NCBI RefSeq assembly: GCF_024198255.1
Contig: NZ_JAJVKW010000003.1
Coordinates: forward strand, 620,001 to 684,000
Length of the DNA stretch: 64,000 nt
Direction of reading: 5' to 3'
Source of the DNA: Myxococcus guangdongensis
Lineage (GTDB): Bacteria; Myxococcota; Myxococcia; Myxococcales; Myxococcaceae
Notes under the pieces: generated by a model
What the model was told of the DNA's origin: nothing
Database searches by the model: none
Seen by the model: the letters and a program-made list of their open reading frames with translations, nothing else
Shown here: one piece after another, positions 16,424-24,275 of the stretch
Position numbering within the stretch: position 1 is the stretch's first letter
Layout: each line of letters begins with the position of its first letter
Program-made: the position numbers and the translations under genes

Positions 16424-17131
16424 CTACCAGGAGGTGTGGTGCGCGTAGCGGCCCGCGCGGGTGTCCAGGCTGAGGAAGGAGAACTGGCCCTCCGAGCAGG
16501 TGCCGCTGTTGAGGAACAGGCGGCTGCCGTGCTCCACCTTCATGCCCAGGTGGGTGTGGCCGGTGACGACGACGTCCGCCTCCTGCTCGTGGGCGCGCGC
16601 CAGGGCCCAGCGCTGGAAGGTGCAGCGCTCCGGGTCCGACGCCGCGTGTGTCAGCCGGACGTCCAGCGCCTGGAACATGCGGAACATCGCGTGCAGCCGC
16701 ATGCGCCGGAGCCACGCGCCCGTCCACACCGCGGCCTCCGACAGCCAGCGCGCCTTGCGGATGACCCAGTCGTGGTGGTGGCCGTGGGTGAAGAGCATCC
16801 GCACCCCGTCCGCCTCCAGGACGAGCTGCTCGGGGGCGCCCAGCACCGTGCCCGCCACCAGGTCGTGGTTGCCGTGGATGTAGTGGTACTGGGGCTGGGA
16901 GAAGCGCTGGACCAGCTCCGGATGGGCGGCGCGAGCGGCCGCCAGCTCGGCCGCCTGCCGGCCTGGAGTCTTGGAGGTGAGCGTCTCGAAGATGTCCCCC
17001 AGCAGGACGATGCGCTCGAAGTCGCCCTCCAGCCCGCGCAGGAAGCGCAGGAAGGCCGTGTCCTCGTGGCCGAAGTGGTCCGCCGCGTCGCGTCTGCCCA
17101 GGTGCAGGTCTGAAATCACCGCGATGTGCAT
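16424..17131 (-). CDS. Calcineurin-like metallophosphoesterase (LpxH/YfcE group)
   Basis: A 235-residue enzyme with all five metal-binding blocks of the family: SDLHLG (Asp8, His10), GDIFE, GNHD, the THGHHHD segment and GHTHLG. These bind two metal ions for phosphoester hydrolysis. The length and the LHLG/GNHD spacing resemble UDP-2,3-diacylglucosamine pyrophosphatases of lipid A synthesis, but the key LpxH substrate residues cannot be confirmed by eye, so a general phosphodiesterase remains possible. The ATG at 17131 follows an AGGG. It is divergent from the SPFH gene across 290 bases. Confidence 0.85.
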   Translation of the reverse strand: MHIAVISDLHLGRRDAADHFGHEDTAFLRFLRGLEGDFERIVLLGDIFETLTSKTPGRQAAELAAARAAHPELVQRFSQPQYHYIHGNHDLVAGTVLGAPEQLVLEADGVRMLFTHGHHHDWVIRKARWLSEAAVWTGAWLRRMRLHAMFRMFQALDVRLTHAASDPERCTFQRWALARAHEQEADVVVTGHTHLGMKVEHGSRLFLNSGTCSEGQFSFLSLDTRAGRYAHHTSW

Positions 17132-17311
17132 GGCGTGTCCCTATTCCTCCCACGTTGCAAGGTCGAGGCCCGTCACATCCCGGCGGCTTCGGACGTGACG
17201 TCCTGGAGGGCCCGGTCCGGCCCCGGGTGTGCCCCGCAAGGCTGCGCACGCGCCCCGCGTTCCGCCACGAAATCCGCGGGGCGGCTCTCACCGCGCGGAT
17301 GTCACACGCCT

Positions 17312-17368
17312 CCGGGACTTTTTCCCGGCACCCCCGCGCTTCGATTTGCATTCGTGTCGTGTGGACAC
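17312..17368. promoter_or_regulatory. Divergent promoter region with two short inverted repeats
   Basis: Between the metallophosphoesterase and SPFH genes lie CCGGGA-N5-TCCCGG (17312-17328) and GTGTC-N5-GACAC (17354-17368). The second sits about 50 bases before the SPFH start, in a suitable place for an operator. No regulator is implied by the neighbours. Confidence 0.35.
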
Positions 17369-17421
17369 TAAGAATGGTGTCTGAACAACACGAAGTGGCG
17401 AATGTTCGAGGGGCGGACCCG

Positions 17422-18438
17422 ATGGTCATCGGCTACATGAAGGCGGCACCGACGTCGTACGTGATGCAGTTCGAGGGCGGGCGGGTGGTGCGGGAGGGGG
17501 CGGGGCTGTCGTTCTTCTACTGGAAGCCGTCCGCGACGCTGGTGAGCGTGCCCCTGTCGAGCGCGGACGTGCCCTTCGTGTTCAACGAGGTGACGCGGGA
17601 CTTCCAGGCGGTGACGCTGCAGGGGCAGCTGACGTACCGGGTGGCGGACGCGCGCAAGCTGGCGGGGCTGTTGGACTACTCGTTGGCGGCGTCGGGGCGC
17701 TACCGCTCGGACGACCCGGAGAAGCTGCCGGAGCGGCTGGTGCAGGTGGCGCAGGTGCGGGCGCGCACGGTGGTGCAGGGGCTGAGCTTGCGCGAGGTGC
17801 TGGTGAGCGCGCAGACGATTGAGGACCAGGTGCTCTCGTCGCTCGCGTCGGCGGAGCCCATCCGCGCGCTGGGGGTGGAGGTGATGGCGTTCTCGCTGCT
17901 CTCCGCCAAGCCGACGCCGGAGATGGCGCGGGCCCTGGAGGCCGAGGCGCGCGAGGGGCTGCAGCGCCACGCGGACGAGGCCATCTACGCGCGCCGCAAC
18001 GCCGCGGTGGAGCAGGAGCGGCGCATCAAGGAGAGCGAGCTGGCGACGGAGCTGGCCGTGCAGGAGCGCCAGCGGCAACTGCGTGAAGCGAAGATGGCGG
18101 CGGACATCGCGGTGGAGGAGCAGCGCGCGGCGCTGATGGAGCGCTGGACGCAGAACGAGAAGCAGGCCGCGGACGCGCGCGCCTACGCGCTGGAGAAGAC
18201 GCTGGCCCCCGTGCGCGGCGTGGACTGGAAGACGCTGATGGCCACCTCGGCGAGCGGCGGGGACCCCGCGCTCAACATCGCGCTCGCCTTCCGGGAGATG
18301 GCGGAGAACGCCCAGCGCATCGGCGAGCTGAACGTGTCGCCGGACCTGCTCCACTCGCTGATGAGCGCCGGTGGAGGAAGCAGGCCCCCGCAGACCACCG
18401 CCCCGCGCGCGCCGACGCCGCCCGCCCGCGAGCGCTGA
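17422..18438 (+). CDS. SPFH/band 7 membrane-associated protein
   Basis: A 338-residue protein with an SPFH (stomatin/prohibitin/flotillin) core at about 10-215: an early beta-rich portion, the TLQGQLTYRVAD strand and the helix that follows. Residues 215-285 form a long charged helix with heptads (EQERRIKESELATELAVQER) for oligomerisation, and the C-terminus is Pro/Ala-rich. There is no clear membrane helix, so attachment may be peripheral. The start ATG at 17422 has GAGGGG at the right distance; the frame is open further upstream. It is followed after 22 bases by an NAD-kinase-like gene, which suggests the two work together, for example in membrane stress or metabolite channelling (inference). 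Confidence 0.85.
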   Translation: MVIGYMKAAPTSYVMQFEGGRVVREGAGLSFFYWKPSATLVSVPLSSADVPFVFNEVTRDFQAVTLQGQLTYRVADARKLAGLLDYSLAASGRYRSDDPEKLPERLVQVAQVRARTVVQGLSLREVLVSAQTIEDQVLSSLASAEPIRALGVEVMAFSLLSAKPTPEMARALEAEAREGLQRHADEAIYARRNAAVEQERRIKESELATELAVQERQRQLREAKMAADIAVEEQRAALMERWTQNEKQAADARAYALEKTLAPVRGVDWKTLMATSASGGDPALNIALAFREMAENAQRIGELNVSPDLLHSLMSAGGGSRPPQTTAPRAPTPPARER

Positions 18439-18460
18439 AGCCAGGAGGGGAGGGCACGCC

Positions 18461-19381
18461 ATGTTCGAGAAGATTCTCCTGGTCACCCGCCGCACGCGGC
18501 TGGCGGGGTTGGTGGAGCGCTTCAACACGAAGAAGCAGGCCAAGTTCTACGTGGAGAACGCGGGACAGGACTTCGACGAGTTCGAGCGCGAGGACGCCTC
18601 CTACGCGCGCGCGGTGGACCGGCTGCGGGACTCCCTGGACGTGGGGCTGCCGGTGCAGCAGGTGGACCGGAGCCTGGTCCCCACGTTCCTCTTCACCGGG
18701 AAGGAGATTGTGGTCGTCGCCGGGCAGGACGGGCTGGTGGCGAACGTGGCCAAGTACGTGGGGGAGCAGCCGCTGGTGGGCGTGAATCCGGACCCGGATC
18801 GCTTCGACGGCGTGCTCCTGCCCTACGAAGTCCCGGGCGCCAGGGCCGCGGTGCGCAAGGTGCTGGACGGCAAGGCGCGCACGCGGGGCGTCACGCTCGC
18901 GGAGGCGCGGCTGGAGGACGGGCAGCGGCTGCTCGCGTTCAACGACTTGTTCATCGGCGCCAGGACCCACGTGTCGGCGCGCTACCGGCTGAGCCACGGG
19001 GGGCAGGAGGAGGCGCAGTCGTCCAGCGGGGTGCTGGTGTCGACGGGGGCGGGCTCCAGCGGGTGGCTGTCCAGCGTCTTCACGCTGGCGCGCGGGCTCA
19101 CCGCGCGCACGGGCGGGGTGCCGGGCGAGGCGTGGCGGCTGTCGTGGGAGGAGCCCCGGCTGGCCTTCGTGGTGCGCGAGCCCTTCGTCAGCCGCAACTC
19201 GGGCGCGGAGCTGGTGGGCGGCTTCGTCACGGCCGAGGAGGAACTGGTGCTGGAGTCGCGGATGCCGTCGGGGGGCGTCATCTTCAGCGACGGGATGGAG
19301 GAGGACTTCCTCGCGTTCGGCGCGGGGGCCCGCGCCCACATCCGTCCGGCGAAGCAGCGCGCGCGACTGGTGATGGCCTGA
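18461..19381 (+). CDS. NAD-kinase-like protein
   Basis: A 306-residue protein with the layout of the NAD/sphingolipid kinase superfamily. After a helical N-terminus, residues about 75-100 (VVVAGQDGLVANVAKYV) occupy the place of the GGDG nucleotide loop, with the Asp kept but the glycines changed. Further on, the conserved FNDLFIG and the GVLVSTGAGSSGW segment match the NE/D and TPTGSTAY motifs of NAD kinases in altered form. It might make NADP from NAD or act on another nucleotide. Strong ribosome-binding site GGAGGGGAGGG precedes the ATG. It forms an operon with the SPFH gene. The altered motifs make the exact substrate uncertain, and a second, canonical NAD kinase probably exists elsewhere. 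Confidence 0.78.
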   Translation: MFEKILLVTRRTRLAGLVERFNTKKQAKFYVENAGQDFDEFEREDASYARAVDRLRDSLDVGLPVQQVDRSLVPTFLFTGKEIVVVAGQDGLVANVAKYVGEQPLVGVNPDPDRFDGVLLPYEVPGARAAVRKVLDGKARTRGVTLAEARLEDGQRLLAFNDLFIGARTHVSARYRLSHGGQEEAQSSSGVLVSTGAGSSGWLSSVFTLARGLTARTGGVPGEAWRLSWEEPRLAFVVREPFVSRNSGAELVGGFVTAEEELVLESRMPSGGVIFSDGMEEDFLAFGAGARAHIRPAKQRARLVMA

Positions 19382-19404
19382 GGCCGCGCGCGCCGGGCTC
19401 CGGG

Positions 19405-19974
19405 TCAGGTCACCGTCACTTCGATGTCGGGGCAGTCCACCGCGGTGTCGTGGAACTCGCCGTTGAGGGCGGGCACCTTCGCCGCGTCCGTGGTGACGTC
19501 CATCAACTGGCCCACGAAGTGGATGCGGTAGGTGCCCGGCGTCTGGATTCCGTACGCCTGCGCCACGTCGACGCCGCGCTCCTCTGACGCGCCCGGGGCG
19601 AGCGTGGCGTAGGAGGACGCGTCCGGCGGCCCGCGCTTGACCATGGGCCCCATGTAGGACTGGTCCGCGGCGGAGCCGGTGAGCGTCACCTTGAAGATGT
19701 CGTTGCGGATGCCCTCCAGCGGCGTGTGCCACTTGAGCACGTACACCGGCTGCGCGGAGGTGTTGGTGAGCTTGAAGAGCACCTCCACCGGCTCGCCCGC
19801 CTTCACCTGGGCGGGCGCGCTCAGCGAGCACTCCAGCGTCTTCTTCGCCATGGCCGTCGTCTCCTCGGGCCGCCCATCCGCGGGCGGCGCTGACTCTTCC
19901 TTGCGCGCCGCGCAGCCCGCCGCGGCGATGGCCGCGGTCAGCAGCGCGATGCGACCTGCGTGTCCGTGCTTCAT
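19405..19974 (-). CDS. Lipoprotein homologous to the N-terminal domain of the adjacent M35 protease
   Basis: A 189-residue lipoprotein (signal ending in AAAGC). Its body, residues about 55-185, aligns with the non-catalytic N-terminal domain of the M35 protease encoded next door: both have LTNxS, VLKWHTPxxGI, DxFxVT, a LAxGxS turn and a VDxAxxY strand before a final GxYxIxF/Y. It lacks the zinc-binding catalytic domain altogether. In M35 proteases this domain acts as a propeptide, so the separate copy may be an inhibitor, a folding helper, or an immunity-like protector against the cell's own protease (inference). The ATG at 19974 has GGAGG. A terminator-like hairpin lies between the two genes. 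Confidence 0.82.
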   Translation of the reverse strand: MKHGHAGRIALLTAAIAAAGCAARKEESAPPADGRPEETTAMAKKTLECSLSAPAQVKAGEPVEVLFKLTNTSAQPVYVLKWHTPLEGIRNDIFKVTLTGSAADQSYMGPMVKRGPPDASSYATLAPGASEERGVDVAQAYGIQTPGTYRIHFVGQLMDVTTDAAKVPALNGEFHDTAVDCPDIEVTVT

Positions 19975-20022
19975 GTGTTGGACCTCCGCCCTTCGCTCAG
20001 GGAGCGCGGGAGCGCGCCCCCG

Positions 20023-20060
20023 ACAAAAAGAAAGCGGGGACGCCCGGCCGCGCCCCCGCT
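20023..20060 (-). terminator. Rho-independent terminator of the M35 protease gene
   Basis: On the minus strand the arms AGCGGGG and CCCCGCT (20054-20060 and 20033-20039) enclose a 14-base GC-rich loop and are followed by TTCTTTTTG. It lies about 30 bases past the protease stop and before the start of the homologous lipoprotein, so the latter probably has its own promoter or reads through weakly. Confidence 0.75.
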
Positions 20061-20090
20061 CCCCCTTCACATCATGTCAACGGCGTGCTG

Positions 20091-21197
20091 TCACGGCAGC
20101 GCGGGCGTGTTCTCCGCGAAGTACTCGTGGCTGTCCGCGTTGTCGCGGGCGCGCGCGGAGTTGGAGCTGGTGAGGCTGCGGCAGGCGCTCTGGCCGTACG
20201 CGTGGTCATCCGTGTCCGCCACCACGGTGAAGTGGCTCATCTCGTGGACCAGCGTGCCGCCCTTGGAGTCGGTGCCGGACATGGGCGCGCTCCAGAAGGC
20301 GTTGCACACGTAGATGCGGTAGTGCCCGTTCTTGTAGACGTACGCGTAGGCGCTGTCCGTGCACGCGCAGTCGACGATGACGCTCTTCGTGTCGAACGCG
20401 TTCTTGATGGAGGCGAAGTGCGCCTTGATGAGGTTCACGTTCGTCGCGTTGTTCGGACCGAACCAGGTCGTGAAGCGCGAGCCGATGGTGCCGTTGAGGT
20501 AGTTGACGGCGCCGTTCGTCATCGACTGCGCGGTGCTGAACGCCGTCGTCACCGTGGAGGCCGGGCGCGAGCCCGTGCAGCTCGACGTGGACAGCGCCTG
20601 CGCGGAGACGGAGTCATGGCCCCAGGCGACGGGCGGCTGGAACTGACGGCCCTCCACGAACACGCTCAGGCTGTCGGAGGCCAGCTGGGACAGGCCCTGG
20701 TGGCCCTCGTCCGAGTGGTGGCCCTCCGAGTCGTAGCGGATGCTGTAGCTGCCCGTCTTCGCGAAGTCGTAGATGGTGGCCAGGTCCACCGTGTAGGAGA
20801 CGCTCTCGCCCGCCGCCAGGCGCAGGAAGTCCGTCGTCGCCGGCGTGGCCCACTTGTAGTGACGGCCGTTGTACTCCGCCTTCTGCCCGTCCACCGTCAC
20901 CTGGAACAGGTCCTCCTTGATGCCGTCCGTCGGCGTGTGCCACTTGAGCACCCGCACCGTGTCCCGCGACACGTTCGTGAGCGTCACCTGCACGCTGACG
21001 CCCTCGCGCGCCGCGTAGGACTGGCTCGGCACCGACAGCTTCACCGCCACATCACCCGCGACCGCGTCGCGCGCGCTCTCGCCCTCGGTGGGGATTTCTC
21101 CCGCACGCTCGTCCGGCGCACCACACGCGCCCAGCAGCGACACGCTGACAACGGCACCCATCCACCAATTGAGGCGACCACCTGAGCTGAGGCTCAT
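20091..21197 (-). CDS. M35 (aspzincin) metalloprotease lipoprotein
   Basis: A 368-residue secreted protease. It has a lipoprotein signal (lipobox LLGAC), an N-terminal prodomain at about 50-165 (VLKWHTPTDGI) and a C-terminal catalytic domain with the aspzincin signature HEMSH (His318, Glu319, His322) followed by DTDDHAYG, where Asp331 is the third zinc ligand. Characterised relatives are deuterolysins and peptidyl-Lys metalloendopeptidases that cut before lysine. In a myxobacterium it would help digest prey protein at the cell surface (inference). The ATG at 21197 has AAGGAAG. A homologue of the prodomain is encoded downstream, and a terminator separates them. Confidence 0.9.
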   Translation of the reverse strand: MSLSSGGRLNWWMGAVVSVSLLGACGAPDERAGEIPTEGESARDAVAGDVAVKLSVPSQSYAAREGVSVQVTLTNVSRDTVRVLKWHTPTDGIKEDLFQVTVDGQKAEYNGRHYKWATPATTDFLRLAAGESVSYTVDLATIYDFAKTGSYSIRYDSEGHHSDEGHQGLSQLASDSLSVFVEGRQFQPPVAWGHDSVSAQALSTSSCTGSRPASTVTTAFSTAQSMTNGAVNYLNGTIGSRFTTWFGPNNATNVNLIKAHFASIKNAFDTKSVIVDCACTDSAYAYVYKNGHYRIYVCNAFWSAPMSGTDSKGGTLVHEMSHFTVVADTDDHAYGQSACRSLTSSNSARARDNADSHEYFAENTPALP

Positions 21198-21343
21198 GTC
21201 GGGGACTTCCTTTCGGGGATTGCTTTGGGGAGTGACTTCGCGGAGCGCGCGGCGGTCCTCATTCAGAGAATGCGGCCCTGTCGCGCTATTCAGCTTATAG
21301 CTCCGTTCACTCCACCCCGTCCAGGCCCGACATGTCGGAGGGG

Positions 21344-21457
21344 CTACGGGCGCGCGTAGGCGACGAGCAGCGCCACCATGCCGACGGCGTAGCCGAGCAC
21401 GACGGGGCCGAGCGCGAAGAGGACGGCGTCATAGAGGCTTTCAGTCTGGGTGTTCAT
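21344..21457 (-). CDS. Small single-helix membrane protein
   Basis: A 37-residue frame starting MNTQTES, with one hydrophobic helix (VVLGYAVGMVALLVAYA) and a tail ending in ARP. An AAGGAA lies about nine bases before the ATG at 21457. The family is unknown; small proteins of this shape often bind and tune larger membrane complexes. It lies between the peroxiredoxin and the M35 gene, all on the minus strand. The short length makes chance a real possibility. Confidence 0.5.
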   Translation of the reverse strand: MNTQTESLYDAVLFALGPVVLGYAVGMVALLVAYARP

Positions 21458-21627
21458 GGCGTGTGTTCCTTGCGTGGTGCCGCGCGTCCATCGCGTGGCA
21501 TCCGGACACATGAGCAAGGCGTGGGCCATGTCCTTCCCGGGCGCGAAACCCCATGCACTTCGCGAGGTTGCCGAAGGCGTGGGGTGGGAGCGCGCCGCGG
21601 GGCTCGCGCAAGGTGTTCGCCCGTGGG

Positions 21628-21668
21628 ACGCGCGCGTGCGGCCGCGGTATCGGCCCTGGCGCGCGCGT
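21628..21668 (-). terminator. Nested GC hairpin after the peroxiredoxin gene
   Basis: Outer arms ACGCGCGC (21628-21635) and GCGCGCGT (21661-21668) enclose an inner GGCCG/CGGCC pair. It lies 20-60 bases past the peroxiredoxin stop. There is no T run, so it may act with Rho or just stabilise the transcript. Confidence 0.4.
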
Positions 21669-21687
21669 GCACCGGTTGCGTCGCTCC

Positions 21688-22179
21688 TCAGGGAGCAGCG
21701 GCGCTCTTGGGGGCGAGCGAGCGGACGAGCTCCAGCGCGCGGCGCACATGCTCGCCCACGCGAATCTGGGATTCGAAGCTGTCCTGGACGATGCCTTGCC
21801 GGTCCACCACGAAGGTGACGCGGCCGGGCAGCATGCCGAGGAACGACGTGCCCACGCCGAACGCCTCGCGCGCCGTGCCCTGCGCGTCGCTCAACAGCAA
21901 GAAGGGCAGGCGGTGCTTGGCGGCGAAGCCCTGGTGGGACGCCACCGAGTCTGCGCTGATGCCCACCACCTCCGCGCCCGCCGCGACGAAGTCCTCGTAC
22001 TGGTCCCTCAACCCGCAGGCCTGCACCGTACAACCCGGTGAGTCGTCGCGCGGGTAGAAGTAGACGACGAGCACTTTCTGTCCCACCAGGTCCTTCAGGC
22101 GCACCGGCTGATTGCCCGGGCCCGTCAGTGTCACGTCCGGCAGCACATCGCCCTGCTTCAGCAGCTTGTTCTTCGCCAC
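21688..22179 (-). CDS. bcp: Peroxiredoxin, BCP/PrxQ type
   Basis: A 163-residue thiol peroxidase that reduces hydrogen peroxide and organic peroxides in the cytoplasm. The active site SPGCTVQAC carries the peroxidatic Cys50 and, five residues later, Cys55 as the resolving cysteine, the PrxQ arrangement. The start is a GTG at 22179 with GGAGGAGCC just before it; the frame runs further upstream through intergenic DNA without a credible start. It is divergent from the phosphotransferase operon across 430 bases. Confidence 0.92.
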   Translation of the reverse strand: MAKNKLLKQGDVLPDVTLTGPGNQPVRLKDLVGQKVLVVYFYPRDDSPGCTVQACGLRDQYEDFVAAGAEVVGISADSVASHQGFAAKHRLPFLLLSDAQGTAREAFGVGTSFLGMLPGRVTFVVDRQGIVQDSFESQIRVGEHVRRALELVRSLAPKSAAAP

Positions 22180-22609
22180 GCTTGGCTCCTCCCGCACGCA
22201 CGCGGTGCTACAGGGGCGTGCCGTCGACGCGGCAGTCAACCATGCCCCCGAGGGTGGGGCGAGCTTGCGGACGAGCGTCAACAAGCGCGCGGGGTGCACA
22301 GCCTGCCCCCTCGCTTTCCGAGAGAGCGCGCGGGCGCGGTGTCACGCGCAACCACGCCGCACGCATCCGCGATACTTCCACCGCATCTGAATCCGCGTGG
22401 GGCAGCAGGTGTTGCTCCCACGTCCGGCAGGCGACAGCCCTGCGCGCGGCCGGACCCGAAATTTCGGGCACGGGAAGCAATGGCGTCTTACCTTTCGAGA
22501 CAAGACGTGAGAGCTTAGCTACGGGTACAGGGCGGAAACTTTCGCCGAGGTTGCGCAAGATGCCGTTCAGGCGTAGGACGCAGCCTCGGGGGGTTGGTCA
22601 GGAGTGAAC
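22180..22609. other. Non-coding divergent interval of 430 bases
   Basis: No gene is supported here. It separates the peroxiredoxin from the phosphotransferase operon and must hold both promoters. It contains a perfect 14-base palindrome at 22455-22468 and a GGAAACTTTCGCC element near 22535, about 70 bases before the EIIA start. Confidence 0.7.
22455..22468. promoter_or_regulatory. Perfect 14-base palindrome CCCGAAATTTCGGG
   Basis: Seven-base arms with no spacer lie 141 bases before the EIIA start, in GC-rich surroundings where an AAATTT core stands out. It is a candidate operator for the phosphotransferase operon. No regulator gene is adjacent, so the protein that binds it would act in trans. 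Confidence 0.5.
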
Positions 22610-23032
22610 ATGGTCGGCCTCGTCGTCGCATCGCACGGGCGTTTGGCGGAGGAGCTGGTCTCCACCGCGGAACAGATCGTGGGGAAGCTCCCCGCGGTGG
22701 CAACCTGCAACATCGAGCCGGGGACTCCCGTCGAGGACCTCCGCGCGAAGATGAAGCAGGCGGTGTCGCGCGTGGACACGGGTGATGGCGTCATCATCCT
22801 CGCGGACCTGTTCGGAGGTACGCCCTGTAAGGAGTCGCTGATGATGTGTCAGCGCATGAACCTGGAGGTCCTGGCGGGCGTCAACCTGCCCATGCTCCTC
22901 AAGGCCAACTCGCTTCGCTCCGAGCAGATGACCCTCCCGGAGATGGCCAACCAGCTCGCGTCCTATGGTCAGCGCAACATCACCTGTGCATCCGCCCTGC
23001 TTCGCGAGGCTCAGCAGCAGCCGCGAACTTGA
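22610..23032 (+). CDS. PTS EIIA component, mannose family
   Basis: A 140-residue cytoplasmic phosphocarrier that accepts phosphate from HPr and passes it to EIIB. The phosphorylated residue is His9 in VVASHGRLAEEL. The LADLFGGTPC segment (about 65-75) and the Asp near it are typical of the EIIA-Man fold. The chosen start is the ATG at 22610, five bases after GGAG; a GTG two codons upstream is also possible. It heads a six-gene operon in the order EIIA, EIIB, EIIC, EIID, HPr, EI. Confidence 0.93.
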   Translation: MVGLVVASHGRLAEELVSTAEQIVGKLPAVATCNIEPGTPVEDLRAKMKQAVSRVDTGDGVIILADLFGGTPCKESLMMCQRMNLEVLAGVNLPMLLKANSLRSEQMTLPEMANQLASYGQRNITCASALLREAQQQPRT

Positions 23033-23065
23033 CCAAGTGGCGCGGGTCGGCGATTCGAGACGGCT

Positions 23066-23551
23066 GTGATCACCCTGGTCCGCGTCGACAACCGCCTCAT
23101 CCACGGCCAGGTCGTCGAGGCCTGGCTGCCGCACCTCAAGGTCTCCCGCGTCGTCGTCGCGGATGACGAGGCTGCCTCCAGCCCGCTCATCCGCGCCGCC
23201 ATGGCGCTCGCGGTGCAGAGCGCCATCGAGGTGCAGATCCTCCCGCTGTCCCAGGTGGACTTCGCCGCCCTCTCCAAGGACGGGGTGCGCACGCTGGTGC
23301 TGTTGCGCGACGTGGCCTCGGTGCCCTTCGCGTACGCGCACGGGCTGAACCTGGGCGAGCTCAACCTGGGCAACGTGCACTTCGGCACGGGGCGCCGGCA
23401 GGTGTCCCCGTCGGTGTTCCTGGCGGAGGCGGAGCTGCGCACGCTGCAGCAACTGGCCGAGCAGGGCGTGCGCGTGGAGGCCCGCGCCGTCCCCGCGGAG
23501 AAGCCCGTGGAGCTACCGGACCTCTCCGAGCGGTGGGTGAAGGCCGGGTGA
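23066..23551 (+). CDS. PTS EIIB component, mannose family
   Basis: A 161-residue cytoplasmic subunit that receives phosphate from EIIA on His13 in the motif DNRLIHGQV and donates it to the sugar during transport by EIIC-EIID. The GNVHFGTGRR region and the overall length match the mannose/fructose/sorbose EIIB family. The start is a GTG at 23066. It follows EIIA after 33 bases and precedes EIIC by four bases. Confidence 0.92.
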   Translation: MITLVRVDNRLIHGQVVEAWLPHLKVSRVVVADDEAASSPLIRAAMALAVQSAIEVQILPLSQVDFAALSKDGVRTLVLLRDVASVPFAYAHGLNLGELNLGNVHFGTGRRQVSPSVFLAEAELRTLQQLAEQGVRVEARAVPAEKPVELPDLSERWVKAG

Positions 23552-23555
23552 ACAC

Positions 23556-24275
23556 GTGAGCGTCCTCTGGACCCAGGTGGCGCTCGCGGGGTTGTGGGGC
23601 GGACTGGTGGCCGTGGAGCGCAAGGCGTTCCTGCAGGCCATGCTGTCGCGCCCGTTGGTGGCCTCCGCCGTGATGGGGCTCTTGCTCAACGACGTGCCCT
23701 CGGGTCTGGGCGTGGGGCTCCTCCTGGAGCTGTTCTTCCTGGGCACCGCCAACCTGGGCGCGTCCCTGCCGGAGAACGACACGCTGGCGGCCACCGCCAC
23801 CAGCGCGGCGGCGTGCACGATGACGCTGGCCTCGGGCGCGGGCTCCACGCCGGCCATCTGGTCCCTGGCGGTGCTGCTCTTCATCGGCATGGGCCGGGTG
23901 GGGCGGCGCGCGGACCGGCTGCTGGAGGGCTACTCGGCCCGGCTGGCGCGCGTGGCGCTCGCCTCCGCGGAGACCGGCAACCTCACGCGCGCCATGCGGC
24001 AGAACCTGTGGGGCATGTGGCCGCACTTCGTGGTGTACGGCGTGCTGACGTCGTTGTGCGCGCTCGCGGGCTTCTTCGTGGAGCCGGTGCTCCAGTCGCT
24101 GCCGTCCATGCTGGTGCGGGGGCTGGCGTGGGCCTGGCCGGCCATGGCGTCGGTGGCGGCGGCCATCGCGGCGCAGGGCAGCCACGCGAAGAAGGCGCCC
24201 CTCTACGCGGCCCTGGGCGCCGCGGCGGTGACGGTGGCCGTGGTGCTCTACGTGCTCCAGGGGCATGACGCGTGA
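23556..24275 (+). CDS. PTS EIIC component, mannose family (membrane)
   Basis: A 239-residue integral membrane subunit with about six or seven hydrophobic segments, including ASAVMGLLLNDVPSGLGVGLLLELFFLG and later PHFVVYGVLTSLCALAGFF. Together with EIID it forms the sugar-conducting part of the mannose-type system. The start is GTG. The stop overlaps the GTG of the EIID gene (GTGA), which implies coupled translation and matched amounts. Confidence 0.9.
   Translation: MSVLWTQVALAGLWGGLVAVERKAFLQAMLSRPLVASAVMGLLLNDVPSGLGVGLLLELFFLGTANLGASLPENDTLAATATSAAACTMTLASGAGSTPAIWSLAVLLFIGMGRVGRRADRLLEGYSARLARVALASAETGNLTRAMRQNLWGMWPHFVVYGVLTSLCALAGFFVEPVLQSLPSMLVRGLAWAWPAMASVAAAIAAQGSHAKKAPLYAALGAAAVTVAVVLYVLQGHDA

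Noticed and set aside
15535..17131. Toxin gene expected beside the Imm11 protein
   Set aside because: The neighbours are a metallophosphoesterase and a kinase with intact normal motifs; no toxin-like domain or short toxin frame was seen.
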